Positions 25,481-38,204 are shown, counted from the stretch's first letter. The stretch: 64,000 bases of DNA from Hemibagrus wyckioides (GCF_019097595.1 NC_080717.1:7342001-7406000); one strand, 5' to 3'. Notes: generated by a model from the letters alone, not told the origin. Program-made: numbers and translations.

Positions 25481-28400
25481 CAGGAGCGTTCATTTGATAT
25501 GTCACAGTATTAGGAATTTATTCTTCAAATATTGTTTGGTTTTATGGAAATATTATGACTTCATTCTGAGTATTTCTGAGTAGTGACTTCAGAATCAGAT
25601 ATTTTGACATTTTTCTCAATATACAATAAACCAAATTCATTCTCTGAAGCTGGACTTTTTTTTTAGATTTATTTTTATTTGAGGTTAAATCTATATATAG
25701 AGACCGATATTTGGAGCATTAAACAGATCCGGATAGTGGCGTTGCCAGCATTACAACTCTACTTTACAGTGCAAACATCAATGAAGTTGATATTCCATAA
25801 AGCGTGTCCATGCTCTAAATGAGCAATAACCATGTAGAATGGCATTTTTAGCATATTAATAAGGTGCAAAATGTTATGCTTGTGCAACCGTTGTAATTAG
25901 GCTGTCCTTGAAATTCCACAAAGCGAACAAGATAGTTGTGTGGCTCTCAGGCAAACATCTTTAAAGCATCAATCTCCTTAAAGCCAAACCCTAGTCATTT
26001 CCTCCTGAGACATTTCCATATTGGCATTTGACTGCCTAATGATCTGTAAAGGCATTTGCTTTGTTAGCATAAAAAAACAAACCCCTGCTCTAACACTTGA
26101 ATAATGTTTACCCAACAAATCTAATGATTACAATGCTATAGGACTTTAACTGGTGAGGCATCAAGTCGCCGAGACGGCATTAAAATAGGATTTTATTTTT
26201 AAGTGGAAATCATTTTTCTAGATGAATATGACAAACCTCTCCTAAAATCCAGTCATGTTTTATTATTATTTTCCATACTCTGATATTTTTTTAAACTTTA
26301 GGATAAAACTGGTGTTGAACAAGAGTCTATATTTCCACAATAATGAGCAATGAAAGCTGAATATTATTTTCCCAAGAACAAAGGAAATGACATCAAGGTA
26401 AGATTAGGCAGACGTAAGACAGGCATGTGAGTCCTGCAAGTCAAAAGCAAGTCAAAAGTTGTCCAAGAGGCTAGTGGAAGTCTAGAAGGCTCGAAGACAA
26501 GCCTGCAGCAGCAAGCGTCTGCTGTCGATCTCACTGATTTAAGATGGAAGCCGGATCGTTTCCAGCTGCATGGCATAGTCTAGTGGCCCTTGGCACTTGC
26601 ACTGTACAGGGGCATTGATACAGCAGGACAGGAACTCCGAAACTCTCTTCACAATTAATCAATGTGGCTTCCCGGTCTCTGTGTGCACACTGCGCTATGA
26701 AATGCTGCAGCACAGCAATGCAGACAAGCATCTCCTCTGCTCTGCTATTCACCTGCAACAAGCAGTATTGCAAGATATTGTCTTATAAATGAAACCTTAG
26801 TGTGCAGTATTTCAAAAATGACCAATTTGAATGAAACAAAGTCCAGAAATATTGCAGCCACAAACACACACACACACACACTATTTCCAGTAAGAAAGCA
26901 GAGAGCTGCCTCTTAGTTTTCCTGTAATAAATGAATTTGCATCGATGACACAACACCACTCCCACCAGTTCTGTGTAAACCAATTAAAGGCCGTGATTTA
27001 TTTCAAACTTCAGGCGTGACGTCTCCATTTTGAGCAGCCGCAATACGTTAACAAGAGAAGTGTTCTGCTACTCCTACCTCCCCCTCTCTTCATTTGTATG
27101 CGATCCTTGCACAGTATCTCCATTCTCTGCCACATCAGGAAACAGCTACACAGAGGCCTATTGTACCAGGCAAAGAAAATCACTCTATTTGTAACAGGAT
27201 GAAAAAAAAAAACGCTCTCTCTTGCTTGTACACCACCAAGCGCGGCGGCCTCAGATCCCCTTGTTTCCACAGGGGTAAACATTTACTTCACTTTGCACAC
27301 GAGTGGTTCAGATCCTTTGCGCACATATTTAACCAGATCAAAAGTGTATCATTCACGAGATGGCCAGAGAAAATTTATTTCAACCACAACTGCAGGCAGG
27401 AGAGCAGTGAACAGTGCATGAGTAGAAATCAGTGAAGCCAGTTTTAGCCAAATAAACTTTTGCATACAGATCTCTCTACACACTTGAAATGAAAGCATGA
27501 AAGCAACTGAGATAAACATGAAATGGTAGTAGATGTCTTGGTATGCAAGAGTTGTAACCAGGACCGGGCCCAGACAAAGATGAGCACTCATTAGCACCTT
27601 GGACAGCAGCAATTATTTCCAAAGATTTAAATTCACCTCTGTAAAGGGGCATGCGATACTCCTCTCAAGCTAAACAAAATGAATGCTTTAAAATATTGTT
27701 GAAAATATATAGGACAACTAAACATGCTGCATTTATCTGCATTCTCTGTCATTCTGCTGCATTTTGATGCAGGAGCAGTATTCTTGAAAGTATAGAGAAC
27801 GTTCATACCTACTGATAATTCATGAAATGTGTCAGATTTAAAATCCACATTCCAATGGTCTTTTCTGCTCTTTCCCAGCTGATGTAACTCATCTGCTCAC
27901 TCACAAACATTTCATTGTTTTTTTTTAAAAGCAGAGATTTTAGAGCTGGAAACACACTATCATGTAGCACATACGTCTCCAGGACCAGGACAAAAAAAAA
28001 AAAAAAAAAAAAAAAAAACACTGGAATATGTTCATCTATATTATGTATAATACATTTCCCTACCAAAAGCAGTTTCAGGAAACCACACACACACACACAC
28101 ACACACACACAATGCCATAAACCCACTGCCCAATCCGCACGAAGTATATTAAAAACTAATCATACTAAATTCCAAAATTTCTACCAGTAGTGTATATTTT
28201 CCTTTTTCCGTTTAATGCAATGGACAAATAATTCTAGTTTACAGATTTTCTTTTTAAAATACAGCACTTATAAAAAATTCAATTCACGGAAAGCAAAGAT
28301 AAAATTCTTTAAGTGCAAAGGCACTTCTGGAATAAAAGGATTGAAGTGAACATGAACAGTTATTGTATATCCGACTTCCCACCATAATACCAACACAATG

Positions 28401-28771
28401 TCACTGCATGATTCGAGAACCTGCTTCTGAAAAGAACACTGTATTCCTCTGAGAAAAAAAAATATATACTTCATATAAAATAGCATTAAGCATTATTATT
28501 ATACATATTCTTGCCATAACTGCTACAGTCTTTTATGTTTCAAGTAGAGGAAATAATTTAAACTTTAGAGAAAATAATATATCATCTTTAAATTGTAGAT
28601 ACTTTTTTTTCCTTACTAATTTGTACAGCTTCAGAAAGATGACGATGAAAAGGCTTTAGGTTGCATTGTCCGCTGTTCGAGTCTTGTGTGGATTCGAAAA
28701 TGAAGATGACACGTTTTGATATCATTTTTTAGTTACCATAAAGAGATAATAAAGAGTGTGTGGGATAGCTT
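25481..28771. other. Region downstream of slitrk2, includes its 3' UTR
   Basis: I see no gene or complete element. The part next to 28771 must contain the slitrk2 3' UTR, but its end could not be fixed. The nearest minus-strand AATAAA-type signals I noted lie far away, near 27372 and 26996. The stretch 25850-26060 is repeat-free and of mixed composition, a candidate conserved element (inference). A pure A run lies at 27992-28018 and (CA)n at 28084-28111. Confidence 0.45.
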
Positions 28772-31333
28772 TTACAGCTGACTCATTGCAGTGTGTTTCT
28801 CCAGAACCTCGAGGTAGTCCGGCTCCGTTTTCAGCTTTGCAGGGAGCAGCTGTTCAGCGTGCTTTCTTGGCGTCCCATACAAGACAGTTTTGTTCATTCG
28901 CTCCCGGTTGGGCCGCCCTGCAGCCTCGTATGGTGGCGCTAATGGCCTTTTGGGCAGAGTGCAAAAGCTGTAGCCAAAGGGAGCAGCGTTCGGCAGCTCT
29001 CTTACCCTCTCTGCTACGTTCTGGTAAAGCAGTTCAGGTTCACAGCTGCCATGTTGGGGATTCTCATCCACACGTTCCAAAGTGCTTATTGTGTAAGTTG
29101 GACTACGACCAAACTCCCTCTTGGGCTCTGATGCTTCAAATCCCAGTTCTTTCAAGTTACGATAGTAGGCTACATGCTCATTTTCCTTCTGCACGTAGAT
29201 AGGGTTTGGGCACATCTGGCCAACCGCGGCAGGGATGTAGTTGTAGACATGGCCCTCTCTTTTACCTGTGCTTTGTTCGGTATCATAGTGGGCATAATGC
29301 GCTTGGAAAGAGCTCATATCCAGGGCATTGCCAGCTGCAGTAGGTGGGACACCTTCCACTGCCTTGCGCCTTTTGAGCACAAAGACAAAGATTCCAGCCC
29401 CAAAACACACTGAGAGAATGAACACAACAAGCAAGCCCAAGATGAGGACAGACAAAGGTACTTCCGGGTGTGTTTCAGGCTGTGTGTCTTCTGTAGGGGT
29501 CGCAGCAGAGGACGGAGTGACTTCAGTGCTAATGCTGATAACGGTTGGCGCCTTGGTAGCTGGTGCCGGAGTCTCGTCATTCTCTGAGCAGATAGCATCA
29601 TTGCGTAGTGACCGCAGGAGGCGACCTGCATGCTTTGAAGGAGAGTCACATGTGATCTCATTGACAACCACACTAGTGCTGGACAGCTCCATCCAGTTCT
29701 TGAGTGGCACAATGCCACATGTGCATTCCCATGGGTTCTCCTGGAGATCAATCTGGACAAATGCTGAGAGCTGGTCAAGCACACCGCTCACTGGCAGATG
29801 CGAGAAGTGATTGTTCCTGAGATTGAGCCTTGTTAGCATTGTGCCCCCAAACACATTGTCAGGGAGGGACCTCAGCAGGTTGTTGTTGAGGAAGAGAAGC
29901 TGCAGGTTGTGCAGTGAGTTAAACGTGTTCGGCAAAATGTCCTTGATAATGTTATACTCTAAGTAGAGGTACTGCAAACTCTGTAGTCCGGCAAACAAGG
30001 CCTGTGACAAAGTTTCAATATAGTTACCGTTGAGGTAAAGCCTGCGCAAATTGGTCAGATTCTCAAAGGCTCCATCCTGAATAATAGCAATTCTGTTATT
30101 CCCCAGGTGCAGAAGTTCCAGCGTACTGTATTCTGTCAGATCAGCCCTGTATATGATCTGCAAATGGTTTCCAGTTAAATGTAACTTCTTTGGATATGAC
30201 GGTTTGGGTTGCAGATCAGAGATGTTGTGAAGCTTCCTCTCTTGGCAGTTAACGTTCAGTCCACTGTCTGGGCTTTGGGATGTGCACACGCAGATACTAG
30301 GGCATGTCATAGGTACTGGGGACCTTGTCTGATAAACCATAATCGGGCCAAATACATGCTTGTCCCTGCCAGAAGTAACACGTGGAGTAGGGCGGCTCCT
30401 CATCCTGGGAGGGCGGGATGCCTTAGGTGCTCTAGTAGGCGCAAAATGTGTGCGTGATGTAGGTACTGGGACCCGATGCTGGGGATCAGGAGGTGGTGGC
30501 TGCATGGCGCGTGGCGTGGAGTCACCAGGAGTTCGCCTGGGGCAGAGGTCCTGCTTTATGAGCTGCGTAACGTCTTTGCCATGCAAGCGAAACGGCGTCT
30601 CACAAACAACATCGCCGACAAACACCGCAATGGTATCCAGCCAGGCCTTGAGTGGCACGAGGTCACATGTACAGTTCCATGGGTTCTCCTCCAGCTGTAT
30701 CTCCATAATGCCTCCAATGTGCTCCAAAACGCCAGCAAATGGTAGTGTCTTCAGCCGGTTTCCCCTCAAATCCAAATGTGTCAGCATCACAAATCGAAAT
30801 ATATTGTTAGGCAGAGAGAGCAAAAGGTTATCATTAAGTATGAGGACCTTGAGTTTGTTCAGCTTATTAAATGCACCTGCCTCTATGGCGCTTATATAAT
30901 TGTAATCAGCCTGCAAATACTCTAAACTTTCTAAGCCAGAAAACGTGTCTTCTTTTATAATCTCCAAATTGTTATTGTTCAGATGAAGGCGTTTGAGGTT
31001 TTTTAGGCCATTGAACGCCCCCGTTTTAATCTCCTGCAGCCCGTTATTGCCCAAATGGAGAGATGTGACATTACCGTAATTGACGAACTCGTTGGCGTTC
31101 AGTCTTGTGAGAAAGTTCCCGTTCAGGAAAAGCTGGCTTATTTTATTCTGCGGCGGCTGAAACGAACTCACACTCGTAAATCCTTTGTTCTCGCAGTTGA
31201 TGTTTAACGCGTTCTCCTTCTCCTCGCACGGACAGCGGCTCTTACAAATGTCCTTCGAAGTTTTGCGGCTCTCCGTCCGCGAGGAGAAGCCGGTTATTGT
31301 CAACACGCTCAGCAGCAAGACGTTGTTCAACAT
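28772..31333 (-). CDS. slitrk2: SLIT and NTRK-like protein 2 (Slitrk2)
   Basis: This is a single-pass synaptic adhesion protein; the SLITRK family acts postsynaptically, binding presynaptic receptor phosphatases and promoting synapse formation. It has 853 residues in one uninterrupted exon, close to the usual 840-850 of SLITRK2. A signal peptide covers about residues 1-20. The first LRR block starts with a cysteine N-cap (C30, C34, C36, C47) and has a C-cap at 217-264 (NPWNCTCD). The second block has an N-cap at 344-363 and a C-cap at 533-582 (NPWECTCG). The membrane helix is at about 625-653, followed by KRRK. The tail carries NPIY, ELLYQN and EPDYLEVLE tyrosine motifs and ends MSQL. The residue-level match to mammalian SLITRK2, including the tail and the 'RAPKASRPP' linker, is closer than to other SLITRKs. 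The linker at 268-300 is diverged and proline-rich. Confidence 0.95.
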   Translation of the reverse strand: MLNNVLLLSVLTITGFSSRTESRKTSKDICKSRCPCEEKENALNINCENKGFTSVSSFQPPQNKISQLFLNGNFLTRLNANEFVNYGNVTSLHLGNNGLQEIKTGAFNGLKNLKRLHLNNNNLEIIKEDTFSGLESLEYLQADYNYISAIEAGAFNKLNKLKVLILNDNLLLSLPNNIFRFVMLTHLDLRGNRLKTLPFAGVLEHIGGIMEIQLEENPWNCTCDLVPLKAWLDTIAVFVGDVVCETPFRLHGKDVTQLIKQDLCPRRTPGDSTPRAMQPPPPDPQHRVPVPTSRTHFAPTRAPKASRPPRMRSRPTPRVTSGRDKHVFGPIMVYQTRSPVPMTCPSICVCTSQSPDSGLNVNCQERKLHNISDLQPKPSYPKKLHLTGNHLQIIYRADLTEYSTLELLHLGNNRIAIIQDGAFENLTNLRRLYLNGNYIETLSQALFAGLQSLQYLYLEYNIIKDILPNTFNSLHNLQLLFLNNNLLRSLPDNVFGGTMLTRLNLRNNHFSHLPVSGVLDQLSAFVQIDLQENPWECTCGIVPLKNWMELSSTSVVVNEITCDSPSKHAGRLLRSLRNDAICSENDETPAPATKAPTVISISTEVTPSSAATPTEDTQPETHPEVPLSVLILGLLVVFILSVCFGAGIFVFVLKRRKAVEGVPPTAAGNALDMSSFQAHYAHYDTEQSTGKREGHVYNYIPAAVGQMCPNPIYVQKENEHVAYYRNLKELGFEASEPKREFGRSPTYTISTLERVDENPQHGSCEPELLYQNVAERVRELPNAAPFGYSFCTLPKRPLAPPYEAAGRPNRERMNKTVLYGTPRKHAEQLLPAKLKTEPDYLEVLEKHTAMSQL

Positions 31334-31903
31334 TTTTTTTTTTCTGACTTACAGCATTAACGCCCAAATTCCTGGCATTAACGTGAAACTAACTGCAGAT
31401 CCGAGTGAAGGCATGAGTGCGCCGAATAAAGCCGATGTGAAGCAGTCAGACGGTGAGAGAGGCGCGCTTGGGCGCACGGCTCTCCATCCGCCCTGCTTAA
31501 ATCCCAAAAGGCGGCGCATCCATCACCGTGCACGGCTGTGCTCGCTGATCACTGAAAATCATCATTTCTGCCGTGCAAGATGAATGCAATCCCGGATTTA
31601 GGACTTGGCCATTCCTCGTAGTTTAATCTCCAGCATATCCGAGGCATTGCCGTGCTCACCGAGTCCCGCCGATTGCGCACTCGGCTTCTACCTCCAACGG
31701 AGGGAACTGCATGCTGTTTCAAATGAAAGACGCAAATCAGCAAAGAAGAAAACTAACTTTGCGCATGAGATACTGCAGAAGATGAACTTGCCTTTGAGAG
31801 CGGGGGAAAAAAACACATTTAATGCAATAATATAAAGGTCCGGAGTGCGGAAAGGTTGGAGCGGTGTCTGTCTCTGTTCTCTCACTCCTACTGAGGATAG
31901 CAG

Positions 31904-31905
<2 letters not shown>

Positions 31906-31941
<36 letters not shown>

Positions 31942-31957
31942 CGCGCGCGTGTGTGCG
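31906..31957 (+). repeat. (GT)n with alternating CG core
   Basis: The tract has a GT run of about 13 units followed by 'gcgtgcgcgcgcgtgtgtgcg', all alternating purine-pyrimidine. It lies 573-624 bases upstream of the slitrk2 ATG and is a Z-DNA-capable tract. Confidence 0.85.
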
Positions 31958-32017
31958 TGGTTGAATTTTCGTCTCTGCGTCCTCCCACATCGAAGCATTG
32001 GAATTTTAGACGTCACC

Positions 32018-32032
32018 GAGCGCGCGCGCACA

Positions 32033-32089
<57 letters not shown>
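32018..32089 (+). repeat. Compound (CG)n-(CT)n-(CA)n microsatellite
   Basis: A 'gagcgcgcgcgcacacg' run is followed by about 13 CT units and about 13 CA units without interruption. It lies 685-756 bases upstream of the slitrk2 ATG. Confidence 0.9.
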
Positions 32090-32093
<4 letters not shown>

Positions 32094-32100
32094 AGCAAAG

Positions 32101-32688
32101 ATTTTGGTGCTGCAAATATCCAACTACATTTATAGCAATTGAAGTTATTATGGTGAGAGCATTCGTGTTGTAGCTGCGGATATAAAAGTAATAAATAAAA
32201 TATAATTAAAAAATATTTAATATTATTAATTTGGGTTAACAAACGTAACAACGTTGTAGGATCATTGTGTCATTAATTAATTCATTCATTTATTAAATCA
32301 TTCATTTATTTGGTGGATTAACCGGTTTATTAGAATTTGTGGTTTGTACATAAACTGCTCTGTGCGCATTGCACCACTAGGAGGTGGAATGAGCATCTCA
32401 AACATTCAGTAAAGCTCCTCTCAGCTTGCAGCAAACACTCTTCTGCAGAGTTTTTGTTAGATTACAGCAACAAGGTGCTACTTGAGAAGAAGGGGAAAAA
32501 AAGTTGGCAAAACTTTGAATTACTCAAGTGAATTACTCATTACTCAAAAGCGTAATAAATCAGACAATGGTGCAATTCCAAAACCCCTAAGCATTAGGGC
32601 ATTAGATGGTGGTGAAACACTGCTTTACCACTCATTATGAAGCATTATTAGCACAGACTTGCTTGTTGACAGTATATTTATTTATTTA

Positions 32689-32689
<1 letters not shown>
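32101..32689. other. Non-coding stretch upstream of slitrk2, nothing recognised
   Basis: AT-rich sequence with no gene or repeat identified. It could still hold distal promoter elements. Confidence 0.4.

Positions 32690-32755
<66 letters not shown>
32690..32755 (+). repeat. (TA)n microsatellite, left part
   Basis: Perfect TA repeat of about 33 units immediately preceding a Tc1-like element. It continues at 34005-34047 on the other side, so the transposon split one microsatellite. Confidence 0.95.
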
Positions 32756-32758
<3 letters not shown>

Positions 32759-34001
32759 TATATTGCCAAAAGTATTCGCTCACCTGCCTTGACTCGCATA
32801 TGAACTTAAGTAACATCCCATTCCTAATCCATAGGGTTCAATATGACGTCGGTCCACCCTTTGCAGCTATAACAGCTTCAACTCTTCTGGGAAGGCTGTC
32901 CACAAGGTTTAGGAGTGTGTTTATGGGAATTTTTGACCATTCTTCCAGAAGCGCATTTGTGACGTCACACACTGATGTTGGACGAGAAGACCTGGCTCTC
33001 AGTCTCCGCTCTAATTCATCCCAAAGGTGTTCTATCGGGTTGAGGTCAGGACTCTGTGCAGGCCAGTCAAGTTCATCCACACCAGACTCTGTCATCCATG
33101 TCTTTATGGACCTTGCTTTGTGCACTGGTGCACAGTCATGTTGGAAGAGGAAGGGGCCAGCTCCAAACTGTTCCCACAAAGTTGGGAGCATGGAATTGTC
33201 CAAAATGTCTTGGTATGCTGAAGCATTCAGAGTTCCTTTCACTGGAACTAAGGGGCCAAGCCCAGCTCCTGAAAAACAACCCCACACCATAATCCCCCCT
33301 CCACCAAACTTTACACTTGGCACAATGCAGTCAGACAAGTACCGTTCTCCTGGCAACCGCCAAACCCAGACTCGTCCATCAGATTGCCAGATGGAGAAGC
33401 GCGATTCGTCACTCCAGAGAACGCGTCTCCACTGCTCTAGAGTCCAGTGGCGGCGTGCTTTACACCACTGCATCCGACGCTTTGCATTGCACTTGGTGAT
33501 GTATGTCTTGGATGCAGCTGCTCAGCCATGGAAACCCATTCCAGGAAGCTCTCTGCGCACTGTTCTTGAGCTAATCTGAAGGCCACATGAAGTTTGGAGG
33601 TCTGTAGTGATTGACTCTGCAGAAAGTTGGCGACCTCTTCCCACTATGCGCCTCAGCATCCGCTGACCCCGCTCCGTCAGTTTATGTGGCCTACCACTTC
33701 GTGGCTGAGTTGCTGTCGTTCCCAAACACTTCCACGTTCTTATAATACAGCTGACAGTTGACTGTGGAATATTTAGGAGCGAGGGAAATTTCACAACTGG
33801 ATTTATTGCACAGGTGGCATCCTATCACAGTTCCACGCTGGAATTCACTGAGCTCCTGAGAGCGACCCATTCTTTCACAAATGTTTGTAAAAACAGTCTG
33901 CATGCCTAGGTGCTTGATTTTATACACCTGTGGCCATGGAAGTGATTGGAACACCTGATTCTGATTATTTGGATGGGTGAGCGAATACTTTTGGCAATAT
34001 A

Positions 34002-34004
<3 letters not shown>
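32756..34004 (-). mobile_element. Tc1-like element (CACTATATTGCC ends), copy 1
   Basis: The 1,249-bp element has inverted ends CACTATATTGCC and is flanked by TA from the surrounding TA microsatellite. It carries a minus-strand transposase pseudogene. A second copy of the same family lies at 43109-44330, and the two are about 95% identical by eye. It is unrelated at the ends to the IR/DR element at 8704 and lacks its long arms. Confidence 0.92.
32838..33870 (-). pseudogene. Tc1-like transposase, inactivated by one frameshift and one stop
   Basis: The start is MGRSQELSEF at 33870. A one-base insertion in a C run near 33780 shifts the frame after about residue 30. Downstream, the DNA-binding part with a 'GRPHK' (GRPR-like) motif is open from 33794 to 33522, where an in-frame TGA stops it. 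The other family copy has CGA (Arg) at this position, so this looks like a CpG-type transition. The remaining frame runs to 32838 with an intact DD34E triad: LWSDE, QHDCAP and PIEHLW, with 34 residues between the last two. Both lesions would have to be absent for function. Confidence 0.88.

Positions 34005-34047
<43 letters not shown>
34005..34047 (+). repeat. (TA)n microsatellite, right part
   Basis: TA repeat of about 21 units continuing the tract at 32690-32755 on the far side of the transposon. Confidence 0.95.
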
Positions 34048-34050
<3 letters not shown>

Positions 34051-34540
34051 GCCGGTAATGGTAATCCATGAGGCTGAAATGCTGTTTAAAGTTACTCTGG
34101 TGATATCACCACTATGCACTTGTTTTCAATTAACCTGCATCCAATTTCACAGCAATCCCCAGATGCTGAGTAGAAGCTGTTTTTCTCTTTCTCTTGCCAG
34201 CATTAGAGCCAATAACTCCTACACAGGGTCAGCAAGAGAGACAAGCCATTTGCTCCTTTTATGAACATATCACCAAGGTATGCTACAGCCCTCGATAGAT
34301 ACTGATCCCCTTTCAGACTGAAACAATGTGCTGCATGGTCATAACTCCTAGAGAACCATAGGAGCCGTGGCTTGATGGATCGCACCATCCAGCCCCTCAG
34401 AACTGCTGACCTGAACATCAGTCGATCCCAATGGCTTCTCCATAGTGAGCACAGAGGGCAAGTGATGAATGGGCAACTGTGACCCATCAATTTGAGAGCC
34501 TGGAGTCATACAGTAGATCTCCACCAGACTTTGGAGAGCT
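34048..34540. other. Non-coding stretch, nothing recognised
   Basis: I see no gene. The sequence around 34205-34490 is less AT-rich and may be an unclassified repeat, but no second copy was seen. Confidence 0.35.
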
Positions 34541-34712
34541 GTGTCACTTTTGTGTCCCTTTTTCTCCCAGATGATGTGGCCAAGCTCAGAAAAACTTTAT
34601 CAGTAAATTAGGGTATAAAAACACACTTCTGAAGGGATTTTCATTCTCATATTTTAAGCAATGAGGGTAATATATTAAGCTGTTTCCTTACACATTCTTG
34701 GGCAATCCTATA
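34541..34712 (+). repeat. Dispersed repeat, copy 1
   Basis: The run 'ctttttctcccagatgatgt' then 'gctcagaaaaactttatcag' and 'gctgtttccttacacattct', ending 'gggcaatcctatat', is matched in order at 40060-40222. The family is not identified. Confidence 0.6.
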
Positions 34713-34795
34713 TATTTTACCATATTAATAACTATATACAGTATTTCTATTTATCAATGTTTTCAAGTTAGAAACACAAAAAACACAGCCCAATA

Positions 34796-34819
34796 AACAA
34801 ACAAATAAATAAATATATA

Positions 34820-34862
<43 letters not shown>

Positions 34863-34892
34863 AAAAATAAAAAAAAAATAAAAAAAAAGTAG
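34796..34892 (+). repeat. (AAAT)n low-complexity tract
   Basis: A run of AAAT/AATA units with some TA, followed by A-rich sequence; on the minus strand it translates only as low complexity. Confidence 0.9.
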
Positions 34893-34940
34893 ATAGCTCC
34901 CATCAAACCATTTTGCAATCTGAATACAATTACTAGTATA

Positions 34941-35493
34941 CACTACCAGTCAAAAGTTTGGACACACCTTTTAATTCAATGTTTTTTGTTTAGGGATTTA
35001 TTTTCTACATTCTAGAACAATACTGGAGATTTCAAAACTATGAAATAACACACATGGACTTAAGTGACCCATATGTAATGACAACAAAAAACAGTCAGTT
35101 GTTATTTTAAGACACGAAGGTCAGGTGTTCTGGAATAGTTCTTACAAGAACAGTATTGTCAAGTGCATTTGCAAAACCCATCAAGCACCATGATGAAACT
35201 GGCTCACATGAAGACCATCCCAGTAAAGCAAGACCAAAACTTACCTCTGCTGCAGAGGGGAAGTTCATTTAGAGTTACCAGCCTCAGAAATCACCAATTA
35301 ACAGCACCTCAGATTAAAGCAGTTATGAAGGCTTTACAGAGCATCCGTAGCAGACATATCTCAATATCAACTGTTCAAAGGACATTATTGTGTATTTCGG
35401 CCGCCTTCAGCATTGTTTTACAATGTAGAAAGAAATAAACATCAGGAAAGACCATGGAATTAGAAGGTGTGTCCAAACTTTTGACTAGTAGTG
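34941..35493 (+). mobile_element. Tc1-type MITE, copy B (553 bp)
   Basis: It has the same ends and length as copies A and C, in the orientation opposite to A. It is flanked by TA at 34939-34940 and 35494-35495. An open stretch at 35163-35438 contains 'SFRVTSLRNHQLTAPQIKAV', which matches the RED-type DNA-binding subdomain of Tc1-like transposases ('KFIRVTSLRNRQLTA...'). This shows the MITE descends from an autonomous element by internal deletion. The right end has one substitution (ctagtagtg for ctggtagtg). Confidence 0.9.
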
Positions 35494-35495
35494 TA

Positions 35496-38204
35496 TTTAA
35501 AAACACCCAATAGACTTTTCTTTTATTGCATTTACCTCAACTATGTTGTAGATGAAGTGTTGTGAAATACAGGCAAAATCTCTTCCCATGCTTTGCATTC
35601 ATCCTCATAGGTATAAATACCTGTTATATAAATAACAGATGGAGTAAAAGTGGCATGAGCTGAAATCTCAATTTTGTATAATACATCAATAATTATTTGT
35701 TTTAATTTTTTTTAGCATTTTGTTTATTAGTGATGTTACATCTTCCTAGAATAGAGAAGTCAAGAAGAGAACTTTGTTCCAAGTTCCAATGTTGGAAAAC
35801 TTTTATATTTAGAATAGGTCCTTTGCACGCAAACATAACGGACGTAGACAGCTACAACTCGGGTAATTTTGCACACATGTTCATCAGACATATGCTGTTT
35901 ACTGTTCTTAAGATAAAAAAAGCTTTAGGTAGGCATATAAAAAAAGAGAAATTAAAAGGGTATTTTTTATAGTTACACACCATACCTCATAATCTCCTAT
36001 GTTGCCTTCCTCAGTGAAAACTAATAGAGCAGTCTAATGAATATCTTGCTTTATCTTCTAACTCATGTCATGTGACAGACTTCCAGTTAATAATAAATAT
36101 ATGTATCACATTTAGATAGAGTAGATATCTCAGTAAATGAAGAACTTCCTAAACTGGAATAATATCCACCTCAATTTCAAGGGACTCTGGATATCAAATA
36201 CGTTATTGGCTTGGGGCCCTTTTTCAATCTTTTATTGTTACATGCCCTATAAAGCCACCGATAAAGGCTAGTGAGCTTTATTTTATATATATTTTTTATA
36301 TTTCACAGAAGCTTGCCCTGAGAATTTGGCAGCATAGCATGAGCAAAACATTCATACACAAGTGAATGTGATTCATTTCAAGAAGAAGGAACACAAACAG
36401 TGATTCAGTACCAAGGATTAGGCAATAAACTCTCATAATATATTGGAAATTTTATTGAGTAACAGCACTAGGAGCTGTATAAATGGGAGGGTGAATTCAT
36501 TGTTGAGAATTGTTTATAAGGAGTAATGAGATAGGGCAGCAACATCGTGGTCAGAAAATGTTGAATTGTATTGAATATGTATTATTATTTATTTTGTTAT
36601 TTAATAAAGAAAACATCATTGTTGTTTATGGCAAAGATGTTAGCTCTTTTGAACAATCACTAGGTTTCACAACCCTAAAATTATACTATAATTGGTTGAA
36701 AAGCAAATCATCATAAATGAAAAAAAAATAAAATAAAATAAAGAACCTAGCAGCTTGCTATAGTATAAAAGTAATCTGTTCATTAAAATTACTCAGGTTG
36801 TTAACAATAACCTCACTTTATGTTAGGCCACATCCCACAACCCCATACCTGATTATTCGTCATGTGTTTTATTTATTATTTGACCAACATTTAGTATTTT
36901 ACAACGTATCAACAGTGCACGTGAACTCACACACTACTACACATCAACTACCATACAATTCAAAAGTCTATTCAAATAAATAAATAATAAATGAAAAGAA
37001 TAAAGAACAAAAGAAGTTGCTAGTCTAAACAGTGTCGGTAGATTATTTACTAAACAACCACAACTACTACAACAAAGTATTGACTAGGGTGATTGCTGAA
37101 AGTAACATGACATATTGTTGAGTCTAAAGTGTCTAAAGTGTACTATTCAGACAAAATATTACCAAAGTGGCTGTTGAAAAAGGTCAATATTGTGGCTTCA
37201 TTCAAAGTGTAAGCATCTCCGTGACAAGGATCAAGAACAGCTCACAGCAATGACCAATAAAAATTCATCTCTTATCCTGCACAGCAGATCCCTGAATCCA
37301 GTTCCACCATATGGGAGGACGAGGGCAAAATATACACACAATTATAATAACGCTTCTATAGAGAATTATTTGGCTTGGTAGCAAAAATAAAAACAATGGT
37401 ATAAAAAATAGCAACTTTTTTATGTTTCTCCATATTAATTATTTTAACTGCTTTTCCTGTAAGTGTGTTTTCTCAGTACATAGAAGTGGGTCTATAAATA
37501 AATTCCTAATTATTTTAGATCTAGAAATGTAGTGGAAAAAAAAAAATAGGATGATTAGAGGTTAAGCACCACTGTTGCATCGTTGAGGATACATTTTGTT
37601 GTACTATTGGGAACAAAATGTATGCACTTATTTGATGTAATGGACTAGAACCAGACAAATCTGTTCGATAAGCAATACAGGAGACTCGAACAAACTTTGA
37701 TACAATCAGTATATATAACTTGGTTCAGTCTGTAGATTGTTGTTGTCCTGTTGGTCTCCTTCACACTGTTTTGTATTTATTGTCATGTTTAATTGTGTTT
37801 GGTATCTTGTGCATGGCCATGTTTTTACATATGGTTATTTCTCTCGTCTGTACCCCATTGTTTAAATATGCTGCACCTCATCTAGTGAAAAAAGCAGATA
37901 ACTAACCTACACAAAAGCAGCAGAAAAAAATCTTCAGTACGAACCATAAACACAAGCTACCTGATAGGAGTGAAAATGAATTCTTGGACACTGATGATAC
38001 AAAGTGTCTCTGCTGTAAGACAGATAAGCGTGAGTCCATGATTGCGGTGCCATTCTACACTTGACAGTGAAATATAATCCTTCGAAAATGCATCAATGTG
38101 CGAGTCCATTTAACATCTTGGATTGAAATTACAATGAGTTATTAAAACATTTCTTAATGCTAGAGGCATGGGCACTAATTCACATATTATGCTAATTCTG
38201 TAGC
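35496..38204. other. AT-rich non-coding stretch, nothing recognised
   Basis: Only short unconvincing open frames occur. No repeat family is identified apart from small A/T runs (for example 36718-36742). Confidence 0.45.

Larger units (their letters stand above)
31334..32100 (-). promoter_or_regulatory. slitrk2 5' UTR / promoter region
   Basis: The sequence upstream of the slitrk2 start has many more CpG than the surrounding DNA (for example 31430-31530 and 31945-32040), as expected for a vertebrate promoter. It also holds two long repeat tracts (31906-31957 and 32018-32089). The start codon is preceded by an A-run, and 12-17 bases before it the minus strand has 'gtaagt', which resembles a splice donor. 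Because a 5' non-coding exon is common in SLITRK genes, exon structure here is uncertain. No TATA box could be assigned. Confidence 0.5.
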